Positions 19,413 through 28,955 of a stretch of DNA of 64,000 bases are shown here, in pieces. This stretch comes from Gymnodinialimonas ceratoperidinii (GTDB lineage: Bacteria; Pseudomonadota; Alphaproteobacteria; Rhodobacterales; Rhodobacteraceae): NCBI RefSeq assembly GCF_019297855.1, contig NZ_CP079194.1, forward strand, positions 2,095,501 to 2,159,500, read 5' to 3'. Each line of letters opens with the position of its first letter. Positions within the stretch are counted from its first letter, which is position 1. A model generated the notes under the pieces. That model did not search any database and was not told the DNA's origin. It saw only the letters and a program-made list of their open reading frames with translations. Position numbers and translations under genes: made by a program.

Positions 19413-22400
19413 ATGGCTGATCAAACTCAAATTCTATGCGGCGGGGCGCCTGAGGGTTTCGACGCCACCCTTGTGCTTGCCGAAGCGGCCAAGGGCGGGC
19501 CCGTGGTTCACGTGGCGCGCGACGACAAGCGTCTGCGCGCGATGGCCACGGCGCTGGCCTTCTTCGATCCTTCCGTGCCGGTATTGGAATTTCCCGGATG
19601 GGATTGCCTGCCCTACGACCGCGTGTCACCGCAGGCCGAAATTTCCGCGGCCCGCATGGCGACCCTCGCGACGCTGGCGGCAGGGCTCTCGGGGCCGTTC
19701 ATCCTGCTCACCACGCTCAACGCCGCGACCCAGAGGGTGCCGCCGCGCGATCTGCTGGCCTCCTCCGCTTTCGTGGCGACCGTCGGAGGCCGGGTGGACG
19801 AAAACGCCCTGCGCGCCTTCCTCGTGCGGATGGGCTACGTGCAATCGCCCACAGTGGCAGAGCCGGGCGATTACGCTGTGCGCGGCGGGATCATCGACGT
19901 CTGGCCGCCGGGCGAGGAAAGCCCGGTTCGGCTCGATCTGTTCGGCGACACGCTCGACGGGGCGCGGCGCTTTGACGTGGTCTCGCAGCGGACCACCGAG
20001 AAGATGGACCGCGTCGAGCTTGCGCCGGTCTCCGAAGTCATCCTCGACGAGGCCGCCATCGCGCGCTTCCGGCAGAATTACCGCGTCGAGTTCGGCGCCG
20101 GTGGCTCGGACGATCCGCTCTACGAGGCGGTGACCGCGGGCCGCAAGGCGCAGGGGATGGAGCATTGGCTGCCCTTCTACCACGAGCGGCTGGAGACGCT
20201 GTTCGATTACCTCCCCGGTGCAACGGTCACGCTTGACGATCAATCCACGCCGCAGCGCCTCGCGCGGTGGGAGAGCATCACCGACCAATATGACACCCGC
20301 AAGACGGCGCTGACCCAGAAGGGACGGCTCGATACCGTATACAAGCCCGCGCCGCCGGGCCTTCTCTATCTTGATGACGCGGCTTGGAAGGCGGCGGTGG
20401 AGGGTCACAGGGTCGTTCAGTTCTCGGTCAACGCGGCGGCTCCCGGTCCCGGTATCATCGACGCAGGCGGCCGCGTCGGCCGCAGCTTCGCGCCCGAGCG
20501 TCAGCAGGAAAACCTCAGCCTTTTCGGTGCCTTGGCGGATCACGTGCGGACGATGCGCAAGGACAGTGCCGTTGTCATCGCCTCCTGGTCCGAGGGCGCG
20601 CGCGAGCGTCTGGAAGGGCTGATGGAAGATGAGGGCCTGACCGAGGTTAACCGCGTTAACGATGCGCGCGGCATCGGCGGGGCGGGCAGCGTGAACCTCA
20701 CCGTCTGGCCGCTGGAGGAGGGCTTCACCGGCCCCGTGGCGGGCGGCGCTGTCACCGTGATCTCCGAGCAGGACGTTCTGGGTGATCGGCTCATCCGCCC
20801 CAAGCGCAAGGTCAAGCGCGCCGACAATTACCTGACCGAGGCGCAGAGCCTCAGCCCCGGTGATCTCGTGGTGCATGTCGACCACGGCGTCGGGCGCTAC
20901 AAGGGGCTCGAGACCGTCACCGCCGCCGGCGCGCCGCACGAATGCATCGCGCTGGAATATGCCGGCGGCGACCGGCTGTTCCTGCCGGTGGAGAACATCG
21001 AGCTTCTGTCGCGTTATGGCCACGATGACGGGTTGCTCGACAAGCTCGGCGGCGGCGCATGGCAGGCCAAGAAGGCCCGCCTGAAGGAGCGTATCCGCCT
21101 AATCGCGGACAAGCTGATCCGCATCGCCGCCGAGCGCGAGCTGCGCAAGGCCCCGATCTTCGAGCCGCCGGGCGACATGTGGGAGGCCTTCAACGCGCGC
21201 TTCCCCTACGAGGAGACCGACGACCAGCTGTCCGCCATTGCCGACGTGCTCGATGACATGACCCTCGGCCGCCCGATGGACCGGCTGGTGGTGGGCGACG
21301 TGGGCTTCGGCAAGACCGAGGTGGCCATGCGCGCGGCCTTCGTGGCGGCGGCCAGCGGGATGCAGGTGGCGGTCGTGGCGCCCACGACGCTGCTCGCGCG
21401 CCAGCACGCCAAGACCTTCCAGGACCGCTTCCGCGGCTTCCCGATCACCGTGCGGCAACTCTCGCGCTTCGTCCCTGCCAAGGAGGCCGAGCAGACCCGC
21501 AAGGGGCTGGCCGACGGCTCCGTCGACATCGTGATCGGCACCCATGCGATCCTCGCCAAGAATGTGCGGATCCAGAACCTCGGGCTGATGATCATCGACG
21601 AAGAGCAGCGCTTTGGCGTCACCCACAAGGAACGCCTGAAGGAGATGCGCTCGGACGTTCACGTTCTGACGCTCTCGGCCACGCCGATCCCGCGGACTTT
21701 GCAGATGTCTCTTTCGGGCGTGCGTGACCTGTCGATGATCGGCACGCCGCCCGTCGACCGGCTGGCGATCCGCACCTATGTGTCCGAATTCGATACCGTC
21801 ACGATCCGCGAGGCGCTCCTGCGCGAACACTACCGCGGCGGGCAGAGCTTCTACGTGGTGCCGCGCATCCAGGATCTGCCCGAAATCGAGGAATTCCTGC
21901 GCGATCACGTGCCGGAGGTGACCTATGTCGTGGCCCATGGCCAGATGGCGGCGGGCGAGTTGGACGACCGCATGAACGCGTTCTACGACGGCAAATACGA
22001 CGTGCTTCTGGCGACGACCATCGTGGAATCCGGCATCGATATTCCGACCGCCAACACGATGATCATCCACCGTGCCGACATGTTCGGTCTGGCGCAGCTT
22101 TACCAGATCCGGGGCCGGGTCGGGCGTGCGAAAACAAGGGCTTACGCCTATCTCACCACCAAGCCGCGCGGCAAGCTGACGACGTCGGCCGAGAAGAGAC
22201 TGCGGGTTCTGGGGAGCCTCGACAGCCTCGGCGCGGGCTTCACCATCGCCAGCCAGGACCTCGACATCCGCGGCGCGGGCAACATCGTGGGCGAGGAGCA
22301 GTCCGGCCACGTCAAGGAGGTGGGCTTCGAGCTCTACCAGTCGATGCTGGAGGAGGCGATTGCCAAGATCCGCTCCGGCGAGGGCGAGGGGCTTCTGGGC

Positions 22401-22862
22401 GACAGCGACGGCCAATGGTCGCCGACGATCAACCTTGGCGTGCCGGTGCTGATCCCCGAGGATTACGTCCCCGACCTCGACGTGCGCCTTGGCCTCTACC
22501 GGCGCCTGTCGCAGCTCGAGACGAAGGTGGATCTCGAGGGCTTCGCCGCAGAGCTGATCGACCGCTTCGGCAAGCTGCCCAAGGAGGTCAACACGCTCCT
22601 GCTGGTCGTGCGCATCAAGGCGATGTGCAAGCGTGCCCATATCGCCAAGCTGGACGCCGGCCCCAAGGGGGTCACGATCCAGTTCCACAACGACAAGTTC
22701 CCGAACCCCGGCGGTCTCGTGCAATTCGTGCAGGACCAGAACGGCCGCGCGAAGGTCAAGGACAACAAGATCGTCGTCATGGCCGATTGGCCCAAGGACG
22801 CCGACAAGATCAAGGGCGCCTTCGCCATCGCCCGCGATCTGGCGGTTTTCGCGAAGGGGTAG
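19413..22862 (+). CDS. mfd: Transcription-repair coupling factor Mfd
   Basis: ATP-dependent DNA translocase that removes stalled RNA polymerase and recruits UvrA. The 1149-aa protein has the UvrB-like N-terminal domains, an RNA-polymerase-interacting domain (LSPGDLVVHVDHGVGRYKGL near residue 485), a translocase core with Walker A VGDVGFGKTEVAMRAAF near 627, DEEQRFGV near 727 and TLSATPIPRTLQMS, and the C-terminal D7 domain. It is of normal length and intact. A GTTAACNNNGTTAAC motif at 20646-20660 encodes VNRVN. Confidence 0.97.
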   Translation: MADQTQILCGGAPEGFDATLVLAEAAKGGPVVHVARDDKRLRAMATALAFFDPSVPVLEFPGWDCLPYDRVSPQAEISAARMATLATLAAGLSGPFILLTTLNAATQRVPPRDLLASSAFVATVGGRVDENALRAFLVRMGYVQSPTVAEPGDYAVRGGIIDVWPPGEESPVRLDLFGDTLDGARRFDVVSQRTTEKMDRVELAPVSEVILDEAAIARFRQNYRVEFGAGGSDDPLYEAVTAGRKAQGMEHWLPFYHERLETLFDYLPGATVTLDDQSTPQRLARWESITDQYDTRKTALTQKGRLDTVYKPAPPGLLYLDDAAWKAAVEGHRVVQFSVNAAAPGPGIIDAGGRVGRSFAPERQQENLSLFGALADHVRTMRKDSAVVIASWSEGARERLEGLMEDEGLTEVNRVNDARGIGGAGSVNLTVWPLEEGFTGPVAGGAVTVISEQDVLGDRLIRPKRKVKRADNYLTEAQSLSPGDLVVHVDHGVGRYKGLETVTAAGAPHECIALEYAGGDRLFLPVENIELLSRYGHDDGLLDKLGGGAWQAKKARLKERIRLIADKLIRIAAERELRKAPIFEPPGDMWEAFNARFPYEETDDQLSAIADVLDDMTLGRPMDRLVVGDVGFGKTEVAMRAAFVAAASGMQVAVVAPTTLLARQHAKTFQDRFRGFPITVRQLSRFVPAKEAEQTRKGLADGSVDIVIGTHAILAKNVRIQNLGLMIIDEEQRFGVTHKERLKEMRSDVHVLTLSATPIPRTLQMSLSGVRDLSMIGTPPVDRLAIRTYVSEFDTVTIREALLREHYRGGQSFYVVPRIQDLPEIEEFLRDHVPEVTYVVAHGQMAAGELDDRMNAFYDGKYDVLLATTIVESGIDIPTANTMIIHRADMFGLAQLYQIRGRVGRAKTRAYAYLTTKPRGKLTTSAEKRLRVLGSLDSLGAGFTIASQDLDIRGAGNIVGEEQSGHVKEVGFELYQSMLEEAIAKIRSGEGEGLLGDSDGQWSPTINLGVPVLIPEDYVPDLDVRLGLYRRLSQLETKVDLEGFAAELIDRFGKLPKEVNTLLLVVRIKAMCKRAHIAKLDAGPKGVTIQFHNDKFPNPGGLVQFVQDQNGRAKVKDNKIVVMADWPKDADKIKGAFAIARDLAVFAKG

Positions 22863-22949
22863 CGCGGCGGATCGTGCGCATTGCGGGAGCAGGGCACGCG
22901 CTGTAGAAGGCGTGCGAAAGCGCGACGTCATCTACAGGATTTCGACCCG

Positions 22950-23720
22950 ATGTCAGATACCGCCCCCACCAAGACAACCGCCGCGCCAGAGACTGCAGCG
23001 GCCCGGCGCGAGCCGCCGCGCCAGATCCCCAAGTGGGGCTGGATTGCCTTCCTCGTCTTCTCCTTCATCTCGGCGGCCTCTGCCTTCAAGTTCATTCCGC
23101 CGGGCCTTTTCTACGGCGTCTTCGGCAATTGGGGCGAGGGCGTCGAGGCCACGTGGATGGGCTTCGTTGTCGAGGGGATCGAGCGGGGCGCGGATCACGT
23201 TGCCTATCATATCGAGAACGTCGGCACGACGCTGGCCGTACACATGATCTTTGGCGGGCTTGCCGTCTGCCTCGTGCCGATCCAGGTCAGCCGCATGTGG
23301 CGCCGGGGTGACCGGCGCAAGCACATCTATCTGGGGTGGGCGCTGGTGCCGATCGTGACCATCGCGGCGCTGACCACACCGCCGATCAGCTTCAACATGC
23401 GCCTGCCGTTCTGGTCGGAACTGGGCTTCGCGCTTGGCTCGGTCGCGTGGTTCAGCGCGCTGGTTATGGGCATCTGGGCGATCCGGAAGCGGAAGCTCGT
23501 GTTGCACCAGCGTTGGATGGTGATGATGGCCGCACTCAGCTTCGGGGCGGTCTCGTTCCGATTGCAGCTACCGCTGCTGCGCATTTTCTGGGACATGGAC
23601 GTGGTCTTCCCCTACCTCGGGTGGACCTGTTGGGTGCCAAATGTGCTGGTTGTCGCCTGGTGGTGGCGCAATCAGGTAAAGGCCGAGCGGCAATCGCTCT
23701 CGCCCGCCCCGGCCGAATAG
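22950..23720 (+). CDS. DUF2306 family membrane protein
   Basis: A 256-aa integral membrane protein with a hydrophilic, Pro/Ala-rich N-terminal tail and about seven hydrophobic segments (for example GWIAFLVFSFISAASAF and TTLAVHMIFGGLAVCLVPI). Conserved polar positions include HxxLG-like KHIYLGWALVPI and LVLHQRWMVMM. The layout fits the DUF2306 family, whose biochemical function I do not know. The ATG at 22950 is preferred; the longer frame would add an arginine-rich stretch. Confidence 0.7.
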   Translation: MSDTAPTKTTAAPETAAARREPPRQIPKWGWIAFLVFSFISAASAFKFIPPGLFYGVFGNWGEGVEATWMGFVVEGIERGADHVAYHIENVGTTLAVHMIFGGLAVCLVPIQVSRMWRRGDRRKHIYLGWALVPIVTIAALTTPPISFNMRLPFWSELGFALGSVAWFSALVMGIWAIRKRKLVLHQRWMVMMAALSFGAVSFRLQLPLLRIFWDMDVVFPYLGWTCWVPNVLVVAWWWRNQVKAERQSLSPAPAE

Positions 23721-23735
23721 GGCGGCCGCGCGGCG

Positions 23736-24992
23736 TCAGACACGCTCGCGCGGCATGCGCAGCATGATCAGACCGCCGATGCCTGCCAGCACCGCTACGC
23801 CAATCGCCAGAGGCAGAGCCGTGCCCTCGTAGAGCTGCCCGATCAGCCCGCCGATAAGCGCCCCTGCGATCGTGCTGAGCGATCCCATGATCGAGGCGGC
23901 GAGCCCGGCCACATGGCCCAAGGGCTCAAGCGCCAGAGCATTGAGGTTGCCGATGGTGAAGCCCATCACCATGAAGACGCTCACCGTCCAGACGAAGTAG
24001 ATCCACACCTCGGTCTCTGGCGCGGTCCCGAGCATGAGGGCGGCCACGAAAAGGGCCGTGGCGGCGACCTGCGTGAACAGCGCGCGGCTGACGATGGGGC
24101 GCATCCCGATCCGCACCACCAGCCGTCCGTTGATCGGCGCGCAGGGGGCCGTCAGAAGCGCGATGGCCGCGAACAGCCAGTGGAACCATTCACCCATGCC
24201 GTAGGTCAGATCGAAAATCTGCTGGATCGATGAGAGGCAGGCGAACAGCATCGCGTAGATCAGCGCCTGAACGAGGATCGAAAGCTGCATCTGCCGCACC
24301 GAGAGCGTCTCGACCATGCCTTCCCAGAGCTTGCCCAGGTTGAGAGGCCTGCGGCTTTCGGGCGGCAAGGTCTCGGGCTGGCGCAGGATCAGCCAGCCTA
24401 CGGAGATGAAGGCGAAAAGGACGAAGGCGAGGAAGATCGCGCGCCAATCGAAGAGCGAGATGATGCCATAGCCGATCAGGGGTGCGATGGCCGGGAAGAT
24501 GGTGAAGACCAGCATCACGAAGGAGGTGATCCGCGCCATCTCGCGCCCGGTATAGAGGTCCCGGATCAACGCCATGGAGACGATGCGCGGCCCCGCCACG
24601 CCCAAGCCCTGAAGGACGCGCGCGGCCAGAAGAAGTTCCAGCGTCGGTGCCTGCCAGGCAAGCAAAGCGCCCGCCACGTAAATGCAGGAGCCTGCGAAAA
24701 TCACCTTCTTGCGCCCGAAGCGGTCCGACAGGGGGCCGGCGAAGAGCGTGCCGATGCCCATGCCGATGATGAAGCTCGTCAGGACCAACTGCGCGAGCGT
24801 CACGTCCTGCGGGCTGAGTTCCTCCGCGATCTGCGGCAGGGCGGGCAGCATCGAGTCCATCGAGAAGGCGATGGATGCGAAAAGCATCCCCATGAGGGCG
24901 ATGAATTCGCCCGAGGAAAGCCGGGCGGTGGGGGCTTTGGGCAAGGAAGGATCTCCGGAGAGGGCGTCCTGCGAGGCGGTTTTCACCGTCAC
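23736..24992 (-). CDS. MFS multidrug exporter, Bcr/CflA type
   Basis: Proton-driven efflux protein of the drug:H+ antiporter-1 group. About 418 aa with twelve predicted helices. The cytoplasmic loop between helices 2 and 3 is the classical GPLSDRFGRKKVI, and the proline/glycine-rich helix-5 motif appears as GLGVAGPRIVSMALIRDL, as in Bcr/CflA proteins. The start is uncertain: GTG at 24992 is used, with another GTG at 24986 and no strong ribosome-binding site. A 9-bp hairpin without T-run (CGGGCAGC/GCTGCCCG) near 25022 separates it from the DsbA-like gene upstream. Confidence 0.85.
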   Translation of the reverse strand: MTVKTASQDALSGDPSLPKAPTARLSSGEFIALMGMLFASIAFSMDSMLPALPQIAEELSPQDVTLAQLVLTSFIIGMGIGTLFAGPLSDRFGRKKVIFAGSCIYVAGALLAWQAPTLELLLAARVLQGLGVAGPRIVSMALIRDLYTGREMARITSFVMLVFTIFPAIAPLIGYGIISLFDWRAIFLAFVLFAFISVGWLILRQPETLPPESRRPLNLGKLWEGMVETLSVRQMQLSILVQALIYAMLFACLSSIQQIFDLTYGMGEWFHWLFAAIALLTAPCAPINGRLVVRIGMRPIVSRALFTQVAATALFVAALMLGTAPETEVWIYFVWTVSVFMVMGFTIGNLNALALEPLGHVAGLAASIMGSLSTIAGALIGGLIGQLYEGTALPLAIGVAVLAGIGGLIMLRMPRERV

Positions 24993-25063
24993 AGGAACAC
25001 CGGGATAAAAGCGAGGGTCTGCGGGCAGCTTCGCTGCCCGTCGGGTCGGTGCGAGGCCGGTGC

Positions 25064-25726
25064 CTAGCCGCTGCTTTCTTTCTGCTCCATTTTCTCGATC
25101 TGCGCGTTCAGATCGTCGATGATGGCCTCCCATTGCTCGGGCGGCTGCGCGCCGGGAACTGCGTGCTGGTTGGCGACGATGAAGGTCGGAACAGCTTGCA
25201 CGCCGCGCTCGCGGGCATGGGCATCGCGGGCCATGATGTCTTCCGCATCCGCGCCGCTCTCATACAGTTTGGCGATCATCGCGCGGTCCAGATCGACGCT
25301 CTCGGCGATATCCAGAAGCGTCTCGCGGTCCCCGATGTCGCGACCCTCCACGAAATAGGCGCGGAAGAGGGCCAGAACCGTCGGCGTCTGCCGCCCCTCG
25401 ATACCGGCCCAGTGGATCAGCCGATGGGCGTCGCGGGTGTTGGGGGTGCGCTTGATATCGCCGAGGTTGATCTTCAGCCCGGCTTCCTCGGCCTTCTGCG
25501 CGACCGGCGCATAGGCTTTGACGGCCGCCTCCTTGCCGCCGAATTTGCCCTCCAGATAGGCGCGACGGTCCATGCCGCCTTCAGGCATGTCCGGGTTCAA
25601 CTGGAACGGGTGCCATTCGATGGTGAAAGGGTGGTTCGGCCGCGCCTCCATGGCCCGCGCGAGGTTGGACCAGCCGATGTAGCACCACGGGCAGATCGGG
25701 TCGGAGAGGATGTCGAGCTTGATCAT
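25064..25726 (-). CDS. DsbA family oxidoreductase, FrnE-like
   Basis: Cytoplasmic thioredoxin-fold protein related to FrnE/2-hydroxychromene-2-carboxylate isomerase-like DsbA proteins. The 220-aa chain has the active-site motif CPWC in LDILSDPICPWCYIGWSNLA and the cis-proline loop GVQAVPTFIVANQHAVPGAQ. No signal peptide is present, so it is not the periplasmic DsbA. Its ATG overlaps the stop of the upstream acyl-CoA ligase (ATGA), so the two are co-translated. The link between them is not obvious. Confidence 0.88.
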   Translation of the reverse strand: MIKLDILSDPICPWCYIGWSNLARAMEARPNHPFTIEWHPFQLNPDMPEGGMDRRAYLEGKFGGKEAAVKAYAPVAQKAEEAGLKINLGDIKRTPNTRDAHRLIHWAGIEGRQTPTVLALFRAYFVEGRDIGDRETLLDIAESVDLDRAMIAKLYESGADAEDIMARDAHARERGVQAVPTFIVANQHAVPGAQPPEQWEAIIDDLNAQIEKMEQKESSG

Positions 25727-27156
25727 ATCATGTCCTTCGCTGCCGCCTTCAGGGCGGCTCGGTTCAATTTACCATTGGCCCCACGGGGCAGGCTATCCAT
25801 GCGCAGATAGGCACGGGGTTGTTTGTGGCGGGCGAGGAGGGGGCTGGCATGGGCGTGCAGCCGATCCTCGCGCGCATCGCCGCTATAGACAAGGGCGAGA
25901 ATGGTGGTCTCGGGGTTCGGCTGCAGCGTGAGGGCCGCGCAATCGGTCACGCCTTCAAGGCTCTCGAAGACCTGCTCGATCTCCAGAGGGGCGATCCGGA
26001 AACCGCCCGCCGTCAGGATATCGTCAGCCCGCCCGAGGTAGCGTACCGCGCCGTCCTCGGCCTGCTCCACCCGGTCACTGGTGCGAAACCAGCCCTCTGT
26101 CAGCGGCAGCTTCGGCGTGTCTCCATCGATGTAGCCGAGCATCAGGCCGGGATCGCTGCCGTGGATTGAGAGGCACCCGTCATGGACAGCGATCTGACGC
26201 CCCTCCTGCGGGTAGCCCGTGGCGCCATCCGGTGCCGGGCGCGTCGGTGAGCCGGAGATGAAGGTCGAGACCTCGGACATGCCAAGGGCCTCGTGAATGT
26301 CGGTGTTGGTGGCCACGCGCCAACGATCGCGCAGCGCGGGGGGCAGGGCCTCGCCCGCGCTGAGCGCGTGGCGCAGCTTCGGCATCGGCGGCAGCGGCGC
26401 GCGCAGGAGCTTGCGAAAGATCCCCGGGCTGCCCGCAAGGATGCTCGCGTCGTGGCGCTTGGCCAACAGCGCAAGGCTCTCCGGCGCGACGCCGGGGGCC
26501 GGAACCAGCGCCGTCGCGCCGATGGCCCAGGGGTCCAGCAAGCCGGTGCCGAGCGTATAGGTCCAGTTGAACGCGCCGGTATGCATCACGCGATCATCCT
26601 CGCGCAGCCCGTACCACCCATCCCACATCATCCGTCGTGCCCAGACCGCCCGATGCGCATGGGCCACGGCCTTGGGCCGACCGGAGGAGCCGGAGGTGAA
26701 AACGATATAGGCCAGATCATCGGCGCCGGAGTCGTGGACAGGATGCAGAGGCCCGTCCAGCACCTCGGGCGACAGGACGGGGCAGGCGACCTCGGGCAGG
26801 GCGATGCCCTCTTCGGCCAGCACAGCATCGGGGGGAAGCGACCCCGTCAGAGCGGTCACTTCGCGGCTCGTGAAAGCGGCCGAGGTCGGGATCGGCACGA
26901 TGCCCGCGCGGATCGCGCCAAGGTATGCGATGGGAAACCGCGCCGAGTTTCCCAAGCGCAGCATCAAGCGGTCTCCGGGGCGCAACCCCGCCGCAATCAA
27001 GCCGCCTGCGGCCCGCGACACGGCCTCTTCCAGGCGCGCGAAGGACCACCGCTCCGACCGCGACGGCCCGAGGATCGCGAGGGCGATCTTGTCCGGCGTG
27101 CGCTCTGCGGCGCTCAACACGTAGGAGGAGAGGTTAAATCGGTCGGGACATTGCAT
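25723..27156 (-). CDS. Class I adenylate-forming enzyme (acyl-CoA synthetase)
   Basis: ATP-dependent acyl- or aryl-CoA ligase of the ANL superfamily, 477 aa. Visible motifs are the P-loop-like IVFTSGSSGRPKAVAHAHRA, the A5 region HEALGMSEVSTF, YLGRADD in the hinge and PRGANGKLNRAAL with the catalytic lysine near the C terminus. The substrate cannot be assigned; benzoate-type and medium-chain ligases are both possible. The ATG at 27156 is chosen over one 15 codons upstream. It reads away from an XRE-cupin regulator across 66 bp, suggesting that the regulator controls it. Confidence 0.85.
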   Translation of the reverse strand: MQCPDRFNLSSYVLSAAERTPDKIALAILGPSRSERWSFARLEEAVSRAAGGLIAAGLRPGDRLMLRLGNSARFPIAYLGAIRAGIVPIPTSAAFTSREVTALTGSLPPDAVLAEEGIALPEVACPVLSPEVLDGPLHPVHDSGADDLAYIVFTSGSSGRPKAVAHAHRAVWARRMMWDGWYGLREDDRVMHTGAFNWTYTLGTGLLDPWAIGATALVPAPGVAPESLALLAKRHDASILAGSPGIFRKLLRAPLPPMPKLRHALSAGEALPPALRDRWRVATNTDIHEALGMSEVSTFISGSPTRPAPDGATGYPQEGRQIAVHDGCLSIHGSDPGLMLGYIDGDTPKLPLTEGWFRTSDRVEQAEDGAVRYLGRADDILTAGGFRIAPLEIEQVFESLEGVTDCAALTLQPNPETTILALVYSGDAREDRLHAHASPLLARHKQPRAYLRMDSLPRGANGKLNRAALKAAAKDMI

Positions 27157-27222
27157 GTAAGGGGCGTATGAGACCACGACGCAGGTTGCAAGCGGCCACA
27201 TCTGTGCGCTATCGCACGCGGT

Positions 27223-27849
27223 ATGAGCCTACCGTCAGACAGCCCGAGCCTCATCCGTCTCGCCCGCGCCTCGGGGGAAGAGACCGCGCCCTTGCCGGTC
27301 GATCTCGCCGCGCGGGTGCGCGAGCTGCGCAAGGAAAGGGCCTGGACCTTGGAGCAAGCCGCGAACCAAGCCGGGTTGGCGCGCTCGACGCTCTCGAAGA
27401 TCGAAAACGGGCAGATGTCGCCGACCTACGATGCGCTCAAGAAGCTGGCCGGGGGGCTTGGCATCTCGGTGCCGCAGCTCTTCACCCCTTCGGCCACGCC
27501 GCAGGGCGGAGGTCGGATGGTCACCACCAAGCGGGGCGAGGGCGCGGCCCATGCGACCACGACCTACGAGCATGAGTTGCTGGCCGACCAACTGGTGCAG
27601 AAATCCATGCTGCCCTACCGCGCCCGCATCAGGGCGCGGTCGTTCGACGAGTTCGACGGATGGGTGCGGCACGAGGGCGAGGAGTTTCTCTACGTCCTCA
27701 CCGGCGCCATTCGTCTTTTCACCGAGTTCTACCAGCCGGTCGAGATGGTGCGGGGCGACAGCGCCTATTACGACGCAGCCATGGGCCATAACGTGGTGTC
27801 GATCTCGGACGACGACGCGACGATCCTCTGGGTGACCTCGCTGGCCTGA
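27223..27849 (+). CDS. XRE-family transcriptional regulator with cupin sensor domain
   Basis: A 208-aa regulator. The Cro/CI-type helix-turn-helix lies at about residues 27-81 (RVRELRKERAWTLEQAANQAGLARSTLSKIENGQ is its core, seen in parts), followed by a cupin barrel at about 130-205 (HEGEEFLYVLTG, GDSAYYDAAMGHNV). Proteins of this layout often repress catabolic or amino-acid-use operons and sense a small ligand in the cupin. Its divergent position beside the acyl-CoA ligase makes that operon the likely target. Confidence 0.88.
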   Translation: MSLPSDSPSLIRLARASGEETAPLPVDLAARVRELRKERAWTLEQAANQAGLARSTLSKIENGQMSPTYDALKKLAGGLGISVPQLFTPSATPQGGGRMVTTKRGEGAAHATTTYEHELLADQLVQKSMLPYRARIRARSFDEFDGWVRHEGEEFLYVLTGAIRLFTEFYQPVEMVRGDSAYYDAAMGHNVVSISDDDATILWVTSLA

Positions 27850-27859
27850 GCGCGCGCGG

Positions 27860-28888
27860 CTATTCGAACATCGCGCGCAGGTCGAGGGTGCTGTCCTCTC
27901 CGATATGATCGATCGACGTGCGCAGGAAACGCTCGGCCGCCTGCTGACCGGCCGTGCGCAACTGGTGCATCACCTGCGGCGTCGCGATGACCTTCGTCGC
28001 GACGGAGAGTTGCCGCATCAAATCGTCGTCGGCGATCATGTGGAGCAGCACATCCTTGAATGCATCGCCCCCGATCATATCCCGGTGCAGCAGGCGCTGC
28101 ACGAAATCGATGGCCCGCAACTCGCGCAAGAGCGAGGTGTTGAAGCTGATCTCGTTGATCCGGTTCTGGATCGCCCGCGCCGTCTTCGGCACTTCCTCGC
28201 GGTAGAGCGGGTTGATGTTCACCACCACGATGTCGCGCGGCAAGTCCTTGTCGAACAGGGGAAAAAGCGCCGGGTTGCCGGTATAGCCACCGTCCCAGTA
28301 GGCCTCTACCTCGCCAGTGTTGGGGCTCTCGATCTCGACCGCGCGGAACATCGTGGGCAGGCAGGCGGAGGCCATGATCGCACGGTCTGAGATTTCCTCT
28401 TTGGTGAAAATCCGGATCTTGCCCGAGCGGACATTGGTGGCGCAGATGAAGAACGCAGGCCCCTTGTCGGAGCAGATCGCCTCGAAGTTGAAGGTGGAGA
28501 CGATGGGCTCTAGCGGATTGCGGTAGAAGGGGCCGGTCGCATAGGGGCTGACGGAGCGGGAATAGGCATCTCCGGCAAGAAAGGGCAGGGAGGTTTCGAG
28601 CATCGCGCTGACCCCCTGCGGCGAGAACATGTTGAGCCAGGGGGCGAGGCGCTCGTCAGTGATGGCGCCAACCTGTTCCCAGACCTCGGCGAGGTTCTCG
28701 ATCGCCAGATCGCGAGAGCCTTGCGCGAGCCCCGATTTCACCGCCGAGCCGTTGAGCGCCCCGGCCGAGGTGCCCGACATTGCCGCGATCTCGATCTCCG
28801 GCTCCGCCAGCAGGGTCTCCAGCACGCCCCAGGTATAGGCGCCATGAGCGCCGCCGCCTTGCAGCGCGAGATTGATCTTCTTGATCAT
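27860..28888 (-). CDS. Patatin-like phospholipase
   Basis: Serine acyl-hydrolase of the patatin family, 342 aa, with no signal peptide. The oxyanion motif is ALQGGGAHGAYTWG, the nucleophile is in MSGTSAGALNGS and the dyad aspartate in YWDGGYTGNPAL. Similar enzymes in bacteria that make polyhydroxybutyrate are associated with granules. The nearby 3-hydroxybutyrate dehydrogenase gene upstream on the same strand fits such a context, though this is inference. It is tail to tail with the XRE-cupin gene, 10 bp away. Confidence 0.88.
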   Translation of the reverse strand: MIKKINLALQGGGAHGAYTWGVLETLLAEPEIEIAAMSGTSAGALNGSAVKSGLAQGSRDLAIENLAEVWEQVGAITDERLAPWLNMFSPQGVSAMLETSLPFLAGDAYSRSVSPYATGPFYRNPLEPIVSTFNFEAICSDKGPAFFICATNVRSGKIRIFTKEEISDRAIMASACLPTMFRAVEIESPNTGEVEAYWDGGYTGNPALFPLFDKDLPRDIVVVNINPLYREEVPKTARAIQNRINEISFNTSLLRELRAIDFVQRLLHRDMIGGDAFKDVLLHMIADDDLMRQLSVATKVIATPQVMHQLRTAGQQAAERFLRTSIDHIGEDSTLDLRAMFE

Positions 28889-28955
28889 GGAAACGTCCTG
28901 TTCTGGGCCGTCCGAAACGGCGCGTAGCTTGGATGTAGGGCAGGGCGGCGGGCCG

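Noticed and set aside
25022..25040. Hairpin CGGGCAGC/GCTGCCCG between the DsbA-like and MFS genes as a terminator or composite-element copy
   Set aside because: It lacks both a T-run and the A-rich 20-mer.
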